64,000 nucleotides of DNA from Alphaproteobacteria bacterium (lineage in GTDB: Bacteria; Pseudomonadota; Alphaproteobacteria; DSM-16000; Inquilinaceae), in contig JANQIX010000015.1 in the NCBI GenBank assembly GCA_028281925.1, positions 1 to 64,000 of the forward strand. Reading direction: 5' to 3'. Shown here piece by piece: positions 36,078-44,862 of this stretch. Under the pieces are notes generated by a model. That model was not told the origin of the DNA, ran no database searches, and saw only the letters and a list, made by a program, of their open reading frames with translations. Made by a program: the position numbers and the translations under genes. The stretch's first letter is position 1; each line of letters begins with the position of its first letter.

Positions 36078-36155
36078 CCATCGCCGGCCTGCCCGTCGAA
36101 GACGGGGAAATCGGCGTGCGGTAACGGCAGACGGGCACGATCCGCAAAGCCGGAG

Positions 36156-36950
36156 ATGCCTTCCATGCCGTCGATGCGTGCGATGTCCGCCGACCGATCC
36201 CTGAAGATCGGCCACTTCGTGGCCGAGTTCGCAACGCCGGGAATCGGGCAGATCCTGAAAGCCGCGGGATGCGACTTCGTCCTGTTCGATACCGAGCATA
36301 GCGGCTTCGGCCTTGAGACGGTGAAGAGCGCGCTGCGGTACTTCCAGGCGGCCGATCTGCCGGCGATCGTGCGCGTCCCGTCACGGGACTACCACCACAT
36401 TGCGCGCGCCGCCGATATGGGTGCGGAAGGCATCATGCTGCCCATGGTGGGATCGGCGGAGGAGGCGCGTCACGTCGTGGACTGTGCCAAATATACACCG
36501 CTGGGCCATCGCGGCGTCGCCCTGCAGATCGCCCATGACCGGTACGCCCCCGGCCCCACCCTGGACAAGCTGGCAAATGCCAACCGGTTCACCACGCTGT
36601 TTGCCCAGATCGAGACGCGCGAGGGGGTGGAGAACGCAGAAGCCATCGCCGCGGTGGACGGCATCGACTGCCTCTGGGTCGGGCATTTCGACCTGTCCGC
36701 CTCTCTCGGCATTCCGGGCGAGTTCGATCACGCCGCGTTCGCCGATGCCTGCCGGCGCGTGCGCGATGCTGCGCGGGCCCATGGCAAGGCCTTCGGGCGA
36801 TTGGTTCCCAACGTCGATCAGGCTGTCGACGCCTTCGCCTTCGGTTACGAATTTGTCTGCTACAGCGGCGACATCTGGGCCCTCTATGGCGCGGTGCGGG
36901 AGGGAGTGGACGCCATCCGCGACCGCTGCGCGACCGTGCAGCCGGAGTGA
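36156..36950 (+). CDS. HpcH/HpaI family aldolase
   Basis: The 264-residue protein has the HpcH/HpaI signatures FDTEHSGFGLETV (catalytic His48), IVRVPSRD (Arg73), GAEGIMLPMV and QIETREGVENAEAI. The metal ligands Glu153 and Asp179 (VGHFDLSASLG) are 26 residues apart, as in E. coli HpcH. It should cleave a 2-keto-3-deoxy acid or a 4-hydroxy-2-oxo acid into pyruvate and an aldehyde. ATGs at 36174 and 36183 are alternative starts. Its TGA overlaps the GTG of the next gene (GTGA), so it is coupled to the 2-hydroxyacid dehydrogenase. Confidence 0.9.
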   Translation: MPSMPSMRAMSADRSLKIGHFVAEFATPGIGQILKAAGCDFVLFDTEHSGFGLETVKSALRYFQAADLPAIVRVPSRDYHHIARAADMGAEGIMLPMVGSAEEARHVVDCAKYTPLGHRGVALQIAHDRYAPGPTLDKLANANRFTTLFAQIETREGVENAEAIAAVDGIDCLWVGHFDLSASLGIPGEFDHAAFADACRRVRDAARAHGKAFGRLVPNVDQAVDAFAFGYEFVCYSGDIWALYGAVREGVDAIRDRCATVQPE

Positions 36951-38002
36951 CCACCATGGACCGGTTCCGCGTTGCACTCAGCGGCGATTTCCGCAATCCG
37001 GACGGCAGCCTCGCCTATCCCGATTTCGACCTGTCGCCGCTGGAGCAGGATCCTGATATCGAACTGGCCTTCGTGCCGGCGGACGGCGCGATCCGGGCCG
37101 AAGACATGGCGGGGTTCGATGCCCTGATCCTGCTGGCGGCACGGTTCAAGCGCGCAAGCGTGCCGGCGAACGGCCGTCTCGCGATGGTCGCCCGTTTCGG
37201 CGTCGGCTATGACTCGGTGGATGTCGGCGCTTGCAGCGACGGTGCCGTCGCCCTTGTGATCACACCCGATGGCGTACGGCGCCCGGTCGCCGTGTCGATC
37301 CTGACGCTGATTTTCGCGTTGGCGGGCCGGCTGATGGACAAAGACCGGATCACCAGGGCGGGTCCGGCTGGGTGGGCGACCAAGTCCGAGTTCATGGGCA
37401 TGGGCCTCGTAGGCTGCACGCTTGGCTCCGTCGGTATCGGCAATATCGGGGCGGAGATGTTCCGGCTCGCCCGCCCGTTCGACCTGCGGTTCATCGCCCA
37501 TGACCCCTACGCAGACCCCAAAGCGGCGGCAGCGTTGGGGGTGGAACTCGTGCCATTGGACGAGGTGTTCCGACGCGCCGACTTCGTCACCATCAACTGC
37601 CCGCTCAACGACAGCACGTGCGGCCTGGTGGATGCCAGGCTGCTGTCGCTGATGAAACCGACCGCCTTCCTGGTGAATACGGCGCGGGGGCCGATCGTCG
37701 ACCAGGCCGCTCTTGTGGCGGCGCTGGCCGACCGGCGTATTGCCGGGGCGGGGCTGGACGTCTTTGCCGTAGAGCCGGTGCCGGCCGACGATCCGGTTCT
37801 GGCGCTGGACAACGTCATCCTGGCGCCGCACGCGCTGTGCTGGACGGATCAGCTTTTCGCAGGCAACGGTGCGGCAGACACAACGGCGGTGCTGGATCTG
37901 ATGCACGGCTACCTGCCCACGGGCATCGTCAACCGTGACATCGTCGACAACCCGGCATGGCGTGCCAAGCTGGACCGGTACCGGAGCACATTCGGCAGCT
38001 GA
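36947..38002 (+). CDS. D-isomer-specific 2-hydroxyacid dehydrogenase
   Basis: The 351-residue protein has the NAD-binding loop GIGNIG (residues 163-168) followed by the catalytic residues Arg247 (NTARGPIVD), Glu276 (FAVEP) and His295 (APHALCW). This is the order of the phosphoglycerate/2-hydroxyacid dehydrogenase family. It would interconvert a 2-keto acid and a D-2-hydroxy acid with NAD(P). It starts at a GTG that overlaps the aldolase stop by four bases; an ATG lies three codons later. With the aldolase it may form a small sugar-acid or keto-acid pathway, possibly controlled by the MarR regulator just downstream. Confidence 0.92.
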   Translation: MTTMDRFRVALSGDFRNPDGSLAYPDFDLSPLEQDPDIELAFVPADGAIRAEDMAGFDALILLAARFKRASVPANGRLAMVARFGVGYDSVDVGACSDGAVALVITPDGVRRPVAVSILTLIFALAGRLMDKDRITRAGPAGWATKSEFMGMGLVGCTLGSVGIGNIGAEMFRLARPFDLRFIAHDPYADPKAAAALGVELVPLDEVFRRADFVTINCPLNDSTCGLVDARLLSLMKPTAFLVNTARGPIVDQAALVAALADRRIAGAGLDVFAVEPVPADDPVLALDNVILAPHALCWTDQLFAGNGAADTTAVLDLMHGYLPTGIVNRDIVDNPAWRAKLDRYRSTFGS

Positions 38003-38026
38003 GATGCCGAGCGCGCGCCGGTGCTC

Positions 38027-38055
38027 TTGACCGCATGCGATTAGCGCGCTAATCA
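38027..38055 (+). promoter_or_regulatory. Candidate promoter of the marR gene
   Basis: TTGACC (38027-38032) is followed by a 17-base spacer and TAATCA (38050-38055), a weak -10. A start seven bases later would fall at the A of the marR ATG, giving a leaderless message. The 16-bp palindrome covers the spacer and the -10. Confidence 0.4.
38039..38054. promoter_or_regulatory. Perfect 16-bp palindrome GATTAGCGCGCTAATC, likely MarR operator O1
   Basis: This perfect inverted repeat ends eight bases before the marR start codon and overlaps its candidate promoter. The size and symmetry fit MarR-family operators, so autorepression is likely. A second copy differing by one base lies at 38602-38617. 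Confidence 0.75.
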
Positions 38056-38061
38056 TATGTC

Positions 38062-38607
38062 ATGTTTTTGTTGCGCAAGGTTCCCAAGCCGGCAGCGATC
38101 GAACGGCTGGATCGGCCGTTCGGCAAGATCGATGCGGATGCGGCCCATCTGTTCCTGACCGTGCTGAAGACCGGGTCAGATCTCTTGAACGCGCTGGACG
38201 ACTTCCTGTCCGTCTATGGCTTGCGGCACGGCCGGTGGGTCACGCTTGTCCTGCTGATGCGCGAGAAAGAGATGACGGCAAAGCCGTCCGACCTGGCCGA
38301 CAAGCAGGGCGTGACCCGGGCGACCATGACCGGTCTGCTGCATGGCCTGACGAAGGACGAATTGGTCGAGCGCCTGCCCGATCCGTCGGACGGCCGCGGC
38401 GCCCTTGTCCGAATGACCGGCAAGGGGCGGGCCGTCATGGCCTCGGTCATGCCAGCCTATTATGCGAAGATCGGGCAGTTGCTGCAGGGCGTGAAGCACA
38501 AGCGGCTGGTGCGGACGACGGAGGTGCTGGCGGCCATGCAGGAACGCTCGGCGATGCTGTCCGGCAATGGGGTTACGACCAAGGCCGCGGAACCGGATTC
38601 CGATTAG
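38062..38607 (+). CDS. MarR family transcriptional regulator
   Basis: The 181-residue protein has the MarR winged-helix core: LRHGRWVTLVLLMREKEMTAKPSDLADKQGVTRATMTGLLHGLTKDELVERLPDP is split here as helix, recognition helix (VTRATMTGLLHGL) and the wing (DPSDGRGALVRMTGKG). MarR proteins bind palindromic operators as dimers and release them on binding a ligand or oxidant. No Shine-Dalgarno sequence is visible before the ATG, consistent with a leaderless transcript. A likely operator covers its promoter, and another includes its stop codon (GAT TAG). It may control the aldolase-dehydrogenase pair upstream; this is inference from position. Confidence 0.9.
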   Translation: MFLLRKVPKPAAIERLDRPFGKIDADAAHLFLTVLKTGSDLLNALDDFLSVYGLRHGRWVTLVLLMREKEMTAKPSDLADKQGVTRATMTGLLHGLTKDELVERLPDPSDGRGALVRMTGKGRAVMASVMPAYYAKIGQLLQGVKHKRLVRTTEVLAAMQERSAMLSGNGVTTKAAEPDSD

Positions 38608-38617
38608 CGGGCTAATC
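38602..38617. promoter_or_regulatory. Second palindrome GATTAGCGGGCTAATC overlapping the marR stop codon, operator O2
   Basis: This copy matches 15 of 16 bases of the upstream operator and keeps seven-base perfect arms. Its bases 4-6 are the TAG stop of marR. It lies between convergent genes, not upstream of any start, so an auxiliary looping or roadblock role is more likely than a promoter operator. Confidence 0.65.
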
Positions 38618-38644
38618 AGTTTCCCTCGCGACTCTGGGCCGACA

Positions 38645-39754
38645 TTAGGCGACTGCGGGGCGCAAGGCGGTCAGCCTGCCGTCGTCCGTCAGCACCACCA
38701 GGGTGCGCGACACGGCCGCCAAACCCGTGATCCGTGCCGGCGCGGCCCAGATCTGGACGGGCCGGCCCGTGATGCCCGATGGCGCCATGAAGATCCGTTC
38801 ATTCATATCGGCGAACAGGATGTGGTGATCGCCGACAGGCAGGCAGTTCCACCCATGGGTCCGCGTCGGTCCATCGGGACGGGCGTCGAACCGGGTTTCC
38901 TCGACCACGGTGCCGGTCACCAGATCGATGGTGGCGACGGCCAGGCCGGTGCATACGATCAGGCGCCCGCGCGCGTCGACCACGCCCACCGGATGGCGCG
39001 CGACTGCCAGCGCTAGATTGCCTGTGATCTCACCGCTTTCGGGATCCAGTGCCGAGAGCCCGCCATCGGCATCGCGCAGCCACACGCGCTGGCGCACAAA
39101 AGCAAAGGCCTCTTCGATCGGTATTGGGGTATCGCGCTGCCACACCGTCTCGCCGGTCTCTGCATCCAGTCGGGATACTGCACGGCCGCTGCTGCCAATG
39201 GCTATCAGACCGCCCGGGATTGGAAGCAGCCCCCGGACGCGGCCCGGGCGGGCCCATAACAACCGGCCGGCCGCCGGATCGACGGCCTCGAGCGCCCAGT
39301 CGCCCGGCCCTGGGTCAGGCATGGCGAGCGCCCGAGTCTGAACGATGCGCCCGCCGGACAGGCCGATGGGGTTCAGCGCGGCGCCCGGCGAGCCACTTGC
39401 CCATCTCGGGCCGCCCCCGTGATCAGGATGCCAGTGCCGGAGCCCGCCGCCCCGGTCGACCAGCACGGCCGCGCCCCCGATGCCTGAGCAAACCTGCAAC
39501 AGCGGCTCACCACCTAGCGCGGACGCCGGCCCCGGCGGTTCGGCGCCGCGTATCTCCGCGATGCCATCGGGCGGCGCCATCAGGAACAGACGGCGGCCAA
39601 AGGCTTTCAACCGAACCGCAGCGCTGTTGCCGGCGATGTCCGCCTGCCACACGGTTTGCCAAGGCTCCGCCACCGGCGGCAGATCGGCATCCGCGGGTCC
39701 CCAGTCCAACCGGTCGGGGTGGTGCGCGATTACCAAGGTCTCATTGCTCGTCAT
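38645..39754 (-). CDS. PQQ/WD-like beta-propeller protein at the end of the injection-system operon
   Basis: The protein of about 369 residues is made of repeats resembling PQQ-type propeller blades (VDPAAGRLLWARPGRV, LDAETGETVWQRD, LDPESGEITGNLA, IDLVTGTVVEETR). I count at least six blades. No signal peptide is seen, so it is probably cytoplasmic or carried as cargo. I take the ATG at 39754, which overlaps the end of the nuclease-tailed DUF4157 gene by 14 bases. The frame open to 39871 only adds out-of-frame overlap. The coupling suggests a linked job, such as an immunity protein, chaperone or second cargo. None of these is shown by sequence. Confidence 0.8.
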   Translation of the reverse strand: MTSNETLVIAHHPDRLDWGPADADLPPVAEPWQTVWQADIAGNSAAVRLKAFGRRLFLMAPPDGIAEIRGAEPPGPASALGGEPLLQVCSGIGGAAVLVDRGGGLRHWHPDHGGGPRWASGSPGAALNPIGLSGGRIVQTRALAMPDPGPGDWALEAVDPAAGRLLWARPGRVRGLLPIPGGLIAIGSSGRAVSRLDAETGETVWQRDTPIPIEEAFAFVRQRVWLRDADGGLSALDPESGEITGNLALAVARHPVGVVDARGRLIVCTGLAVATIDLVTGTVVEETRFDARPDGPTRTHGWNCLPVGDHHILFADMNERIFMAPSGITGRPVQIWAAPARITGLAAVSRTLVVLTDDGRLTALRPAVA

Positions 39755-42700
39755 CCATGCCAGGTGTCGACGGCACCGGCATGGGCGGCTGGGGCACCGG
39801 CATAGGTTTGTGCACCTTGGTGCGGTCGATCTTCGGGGCTTCGACAATGCCCAGATGGTCGCCAAAGGCATCGCGCAACGCCTGGGCCTGATCGGCGTTG
39901 ATCGATCCGGCGTCCAGCTTTTCCTTGATGAAGGTTTCCAGATTGCCCTTCATGCGCGCCCGGATGGTGGCCAGGTCGGCCGGTGGCGGGAAGCGGAACA
40001 TCCAGCGGATCTTCTTGATGCCGCTGGCATCGGTTCCGCCCCGTGTCTCGGATTCAAGATCGACCTTGAACTGATCGTCCAGCTTGCCTCTCAGTCCCTT
40101 CCAGTCGGACCAGTCCTTCATCTCGATCTTGGTGCCGTCTTTCAGGACGATATCCACCTCGCGGCCCTTGGTGCCGGCCCTCAGCGGGAACTCGAACCTG
40201 GCGATGTTCTCAAGCCCGATGATCAGGCGCGCCGCCTCCATCTGCCATACGCTGCCCTGCCATTTGTTGGGGCTGGCGGTTGCGTCGCGCAGCACCTGAT
40301 AGCCGCCTTCGATCCCGGCCTCGCGGATCGCCGCGAAGCTCTCCAATGCGAAGGTCAGCTCTTCGGCTGAACGGGCATAGCGGACGGCCTTCTCCAGCGG
40401 GATCGCGCTCTTCACCGTCGATCCTTCCGGCGGCGCCATCGAGGCGTAGAGAGCCCCCTTCAAGGCTTGCGGCGTCAGCTTTTCTGTGGCGCCTCGGATG
40501 CCGCGCATGGCGTCGCCCACCTGGATGTCCGACATCTCCGCCAGCGAGCCGGTGCGGGCCGCATCGACGGCGGCTTTGCCGTGCAGCGCCACGCCTGCCT
40601 CCAGTTCGGCGAGCGCGCGCTTGTCGAGCTTAGCCTCCGCCGCCTCCAGGCGCTGTTCGGCGGCACGCAGGGTTTCCAGCTTCGACGAGCTGCCCAGGCC
40701 CTTCAACGCTTTCTTGATATAGCCGCTGCCGGATGACCCGTAGACCTTGGCGCGGCGCTTCAGCTCCGTCTGGCGTGCTTTCAGTCGGGCGCGGAGTTCC
40801 GGGACGGTGGGCTGCGGCTGCAACTGCAGCCGGGTGCTTTGCGCCGAATCCCGAGTGGTGCGGGCCTGCTCGACGACATCCTGTCCCTGCTTGATCAGGT
40901 CCGCGTGCTTCTCCAGCGTAGCGACCTTCAAGTCTCTCTTGCCGCCGGTCCTCAGGCGGCTGACCATCTCGATCATGGGGTTGGTTTCGAGGCCGAGAAG
41001 CTTGGCTTGAGCCTTCACGTGGTCCCGCACGGACACCAGGTGATCCTGCCAAGCCCTGGGTTCGCGGCCGGCACGCTCGACGGTCAGATCCGGCGCTCCG
41101 TGTTTCGCGATGGCCCGGTTGAGCTTGGTGTCCGCACGGTCCAGAAGGCGTTCGTGCGACCTGAGCTGCGTCTCGGACATGGTGTAGGGATCGGATTTCG
41201 CGATCTTGTTGAGCTCGGTGTTCGAGACCGCCTGATCGTGGGCCCTTTGCAGCACTTCCAGGTTGCGGGCCGCAAGGGAGCGACGCCAGGCCTCCAGTAC
41301 ATCGGCCTTGCGACCGCCGCCGGGCTGTAGCGTCGGGTCCAACTTCGCCGACGGGCGGAAGGTCATCGTGCGGCCCTCCGCGCCGCCGATTTTGACTTCC
41401 AGCACGCCGTTGCCGGTGTCCGTTACCTTCATGCCCTGCTTTTCGTAGAATTCACGGATCTTCGCCTCGGATCCGCGCTTGTAGAAGAATTCGCCCGTCT
41501 CCTTCGACGTCCCAGCCACGCGGATTTCCGCGTTCGCAAAGAACTCAACCGCTTTCAGGCCGTTCAGCTGGGTCTGTAGCTGCTCCAGCACGGGGTCGAG
41601 CTGTTTTGCGTAGCGCTCTCCGGTCTTGCGCGTGCGGAAAGACTTCTGCATGTCCTTCACCAGCGCCGTGTACTCCGCAAGCAGTTGCTGCTGGCTGCCG
41701 AGTATCTCCATGCCCCGGTCTTTGGCGCCGTGCGGACGGACCGCGAATTCCGCCACCTCCCGGTTGAGCGCGATGGCTTTCAGCTGCAGGGCGTCCATCC
41801 GCGGTGCGAGTTCGCCGAGCCTCTTTCCGCGCGACCATTTGCCGATCCGCAGCATGGTGCCGCGCGTCATGAACGCACCGACTTCCAAGAGCACCAGCGA
41901 CAGGGCGGTCTCGAAGATCAGCTCGTTCATCGCCTCGCCCTGAGGCACTTCCCCTTTCTGGATCAGGCTGGAGAGCACGCCGATGCCGAAGAAGGCGGCC
42001 CCGCTGGTGCCGACGCGCAGGCCCGTCTCCGCGGCGCGCCAGCCGCGGCTTGCCATGAACGCCTGTTCCCCGCCCGCCCCGGCGATGGCGATCGACCGCG
42101 TGGCCATCCCCAATCCCTTGAAGAAGCCGAAGGTGGCGAGGTTGACGACGAACTGGGTGCCGAGATTGTCGTACGCGGCCGAATAGTCCTCCGCCGTGGC
42201 AGAACCCATGCTGCCGACGAAGGTCTGCGTCGCCGGCCCCAGTGCCGTGACGATCGTGGCAGAGACCACCACCTCGGTAATGATAAACCCGGCCGTGCCC
42301 GCTTCGAACAGCAGGCCCGCCAGCGCTGCGCCGGCGGCATTGGCGACGAGCACCAAGACGACCGTCGCGACGACCACGGCGGCGATGATCAGATATTTCT
42401 TCAGCCGTTCGTCGCTGGCCCGGCGGGCAGCGGCGTCGGCGTAAAGATAGGCGGCTTCTGTTCCGAAGGCCGATGAGGTCCCATAACGCCGGCCCTGGAC
42501 CTTGCGCACCAGGGAACTGCCGGAATGGGGGTAGTCGTTGGGGCTCAGATTGAACCCCATGGATTTGTAGACCTTGCGGCGGATCTCGACGCCGAAGTCC
42601 CCTTCCATGTGCAGCGGTTCGACCTGACCGTAGAAGACGGCTTGGTTGAACTTTTTCAGCTCCTGGATCTGCGACCGCGCCACGGCGGCGATGTGGCCGG

Positions 42701-44810
42701 TGGTCACTCCGGCAAAATTCTCGCCCATCCAGACACGCAGGGCCAAATCCGGGTCGCCGAGCACGACGGCGTAAAGGGGCACGTGCATCGGTTGCAGGCC
42801 GACGTAAACGAGGGAATCCCGCCTCTCCTTCGCGGTCATGCCGGGCAGTTGCAGGATCAGTCGGCGCGCACCATCCATGCTGGAATAGCGTTCCAGCCCC
42901 TGGATTGAGGCATCGATGGCGTCCATTGCGAAATTCCTGGCCTTTCGCTCGACTCGGCTCAGGATCCGGTCGCCGACGGCGTCCGCCAGCCCGGGGGTGT
43001 CGTCGAGAAGGTCCCGAAGATCTTGTGGAATTGCGCTTTCGTCGCGGTCGACAGCGATGCGGAGATAGCGCTCAGCACTGTAGTCTTCGCCGAGGATCTC
43101 GTCCCAGCTCGGCGGACCGTCGATCAGAGCCCAAGCGGAGTCGAGGAGGTCGCGACCCTCTTCCTCTTTCCGGCGTCGCTCGGCACGGAGAACTATGTCT
43201 TCGCGGGCATAGATGTAGTCCATGTCGACGCTGTGGAGGTTGCCGCTCGCCCCGCGCACGCGCAACTCAACGAAAGGATAGCCGTCGACCGGAGCCACCT
43301 TGTCAGAGCCGACGACATCCAGATACCACCAGTAATCGAGCGCCTCATGGTGGTTCAGGGTGACGCGCCCGAACGATTTCTCTCCGTGGCTGTAGATCAG
43401 GCACTCGTCGTGATCGCCGATCACGCCGTCCTGGGCGCTGTAGATGCTCGAATAGAACATCTCATACATCCGCTCCGGATCTTGCGGCTTGCCACCGATG
43501 AAGATCCGGGTCGGCTGGAACCCGATGCCCTCGCGATAGGCCTCAGCGAAGGTCTGCATTGCGTCTTCGTCGAGTGCGACGGCGCTCGGGCGCTTGTCGT
43601 CGAATGCCTCCTCGATCCAGTAATGGTTCGCCCACACCGCAGCAAAGCCCTCAAGCTGCTCGGTCGTGTCGAACTGCCAGTAGAAATGGGTTATCTGCTC
43701 AGGCTTCTTCTCGCGCGGTAGCGCAGGACCCAACTCGACCTCCAGCCCCCGCTCGATCGTCAGCGAACGCACCGGCGGCTGGTTGCCGGGATAAATCTCC
43801 GCGTCATCGAAGACCTCGCCGAAGTGGAAAGTGAACTCGGCCTCCACATGCTCGTTCACGGTGACCGTGTTGCCGCCGGCCTCGTACCGGTGAGCGAACG
43901 CCGTCTCGCCGAGAAGCGGGGCCTGATAGAGCTGCTCGGCCTGGCGGTTGATGGTCACGCGGATGGGGAAGGTCGTCTTCACGTGGACGGCGTAGTGCCG
44001 CGGATTGTCGCCGCGCGAGATCGTGTACGTGAAGTCGCCGGTTACCGCCGGGTCCCAGCGCACCTGGACCCATGGCTGTCCGCTGAGATCGATGCCGAGC
44101 TGGCCGAGCTCCTGCCAGAGATAGACCGTCGCATCGCCATGTTTGTCACCGGCCGGGATTGGGGCGGCCTGCAACGTCGGCGCGCGGCCGCGCTGCTGTA
44201 TGGTGTGGGCCAGTTCATGGCCCAACAGCCGGCTGCCCAGCGGCGACCAGGGGGCGTAGCGCCCTTCGCCGAAAACGACATTCTGGCCAAAGGTGAAGGC
44301 CTCGGCAGCCCGCTGTCTCGCTTGCGCCGCTGCAGCCGATCCGGTGTGCACGCGCACGCCGCCGAGATCGGTTCCATAATGCGCCTCCGCGCGCTCAAGC
44401 AGATCCGGCGGAAGCGGCTGCCCATGGCCGAGGCCGGGCAGCGCCAAGGGTGCCGCGCCGGTGCCCTGCTGACCTTCGGCCACGCCCTCCGACAGGATAT
44501 CCAGGTCATCGGCCGGTAGCGGCTCGCGCATGAACCGTTCACCGCTGCCGCGCGCCTCGCGCTCGGCGCTGCGGGAAGAGGTCGGGGATGCGGAGGGGCG
44601 CTGGTTAGCACCGGCCCGGTCGCGCGCTTTGCGGGACGTCTGCTCGGCTGCCGTGGGTTGACGATTGACCGGTGAAAGATCCGAAGCCGGTGCCCTTCCA
44701 CTTGCCGTCGGTGTCGCCATGGGGCCGTGCGGCGAGCCACGACCGCCGGACTGGGACACGTCCGGTCGGGTCTTTGGCCTTGCCATCACGGGTGACGGTC
44801 GGGGCGGCAT
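39741..44810 (-). CDS. DUF4157 (eCIS core domain) protein with C-terminal PD-(D/E)XK-type nuclease motif
   Basis: The 1689-residue protein has a disordered Arg/Pro/Ser-rich N-terminus. A DUF4157 domain follows at about 110-210 (YGTDLGGVRVHTGSAA, GHELAHTIQQRG with the HExxH at His198), the hallmark of proteins associated with extracellular contractile injection systems. The centre has a strongly hydrophobic stretch (IIAAVVVATVVLVLVANAAG) and long helical regions with lysine-rich coiled coils. Near the C-terminus Asp1553 in EVDIVL and Glu1563/Lys1565 in IEMK form a D-x9-ExK pattern of PD-(D/E)XK nucleases. It looks like a polymorphic toxin cargo with a DNase or RNase tip. The ATG at 44810 is the first in frame; ATGs at 44786 and 44720 are alternatives. 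Confidence 0.85.
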   Translation of the reverse strand: MPPRPSPVMARPKTRPDVSQSGGRGSPHGPMATPTASGRAPASDLSPVNRQPTAAEQTSRKARDRAGANQRPSASPTSSRSAEREARGSGERFMREPLPADDLDILSEGVAEGQQGTGAAPLALPGLGHGQPLPPDLLERAEAHYGTDLGGVRVHTGSAAAAQARQRAAEAFTFGQNVVFGEGRYAPWSPLGSRLLGHELAHTIQQRGRAPTLQAAPIPAGDKHGDATVYLWQELGQLGIDLSGQPWVQVRWDPAVTGDFTYTISRGDNPRHYAVHVKTTFPIRVTINRQAEQLYQAPLLGETAFAHRYEAGGNTVTVNEHVEAEFTFHFGEVFDDAEIYPGNQPPVRSLTIERGLEVELGPALPREKKPEQITHFYWQFDTTEQLEGFAAVWANHYWIEEAFDDKRPSAVALDEDAMQTFAEAYREGIGFQPTRIFIGGKPQDPERMYEMFYSSIYSAQDGVIGDHDECLIYSHGEKSFGRVTLNHHEALDYWWYLDVVGSDKVAPVDGYPFVELRVRGASGNLHSVDMDYIYAREDIVLRAERRRKEEEGRDLLDSAWALIDGPPSWDEILGEDYSAERYLRIAVDRDESAIPQDLRDLLDDTPGLADAVGDRILSRVERKARNFAMDAIDASIQGLERYSSMDGARRLILQLPGMTAKERRDSLVYVGLQPMHVPLYAVVLGDPDLALRVWMGENFAGVTTGHIAAVARSQIQELKKFNQAVFYGQVEPLHMEGDFGVEIRRKVYKSMGFNLSPNDYPHSGSSLVRKVQGRRYGTSSAFGTEAAYLYADAAARRASDERLKKYLIIAAVVVATVVLVLVANAAGAALAGLLFEAGTAGFIITEVVVSATIVTALGPATQTFVGSMGSATAEDYSAAYDNLGTQFVVNLATFGFFKGLGMATRSIAIAGAGGEQAFMASRGWRAAETGLRVGTSGAAFFGIGVLSSLIQKGEVPQGEAMNELIFETALSLVLLEVGAFMTRGTMLRIGKWSRGKRLGELAPRMDALQLKAIALNREVAEFAVRPHGAKDRGMEILGSQQQLLAEYTALVKDMQKSFRTRKTGERYAKQLDPVLEQLQTQLNGLKAVEFFANAEIRVAGTSKETGEFFYKRGSEAKIREFYEKQGMKVTDTGNGVLEVKIGGAEGRTMTFRPSAKLDPTLQPGGGRKADVLEAWRRSLAARNLEVLQRAHDQAVSNTELNKIAKSDPYTMSETQLRSHERLLDRADTKLNRAIAKHGAPDLTVERAGREPRAWQDHLVSVRDHVKAQAKLLGLETNPMIEMVSRLRTGGKRDLKVATLEKHADLIKQGQDVVEQARTTRDSAQSTRLQLQPQPTVPELRARLKARQTELKRRAKVYGSSGSGYIKKALKGLGSSSKLETLRAAEQRLEAAEAKLDKRALAELEAGVALHGKAAVDAARTGSLAEMSDIQVGDAMRGIRGATEKLTPQALKGALYASMAPPEGSTVKSAIPLEKAVRYARSAEELTFALESFAAIREAGIEGGYQVLRDATASPNKWQGSVWQMEAARLIIGLENIARFEFPLRAGTKGREVDIVLKDGTKIEMKDWSDWKGLRGKLDDQFKVDLESETRGGTDASGIKKIRWMFRFPPPADLATIRARMKGNLETFIKEKLDAGSINADQAQALRDAFGDHLGIVEAPKIDRTKVHKPMPVPQPPMPVPSTPGMDDEQ

Positions 44811-44862
44811 GCGTCAGCGTCTCCAGAGCCTGATCTGTGGGGCTGCCTTTACGGTCACCCGA

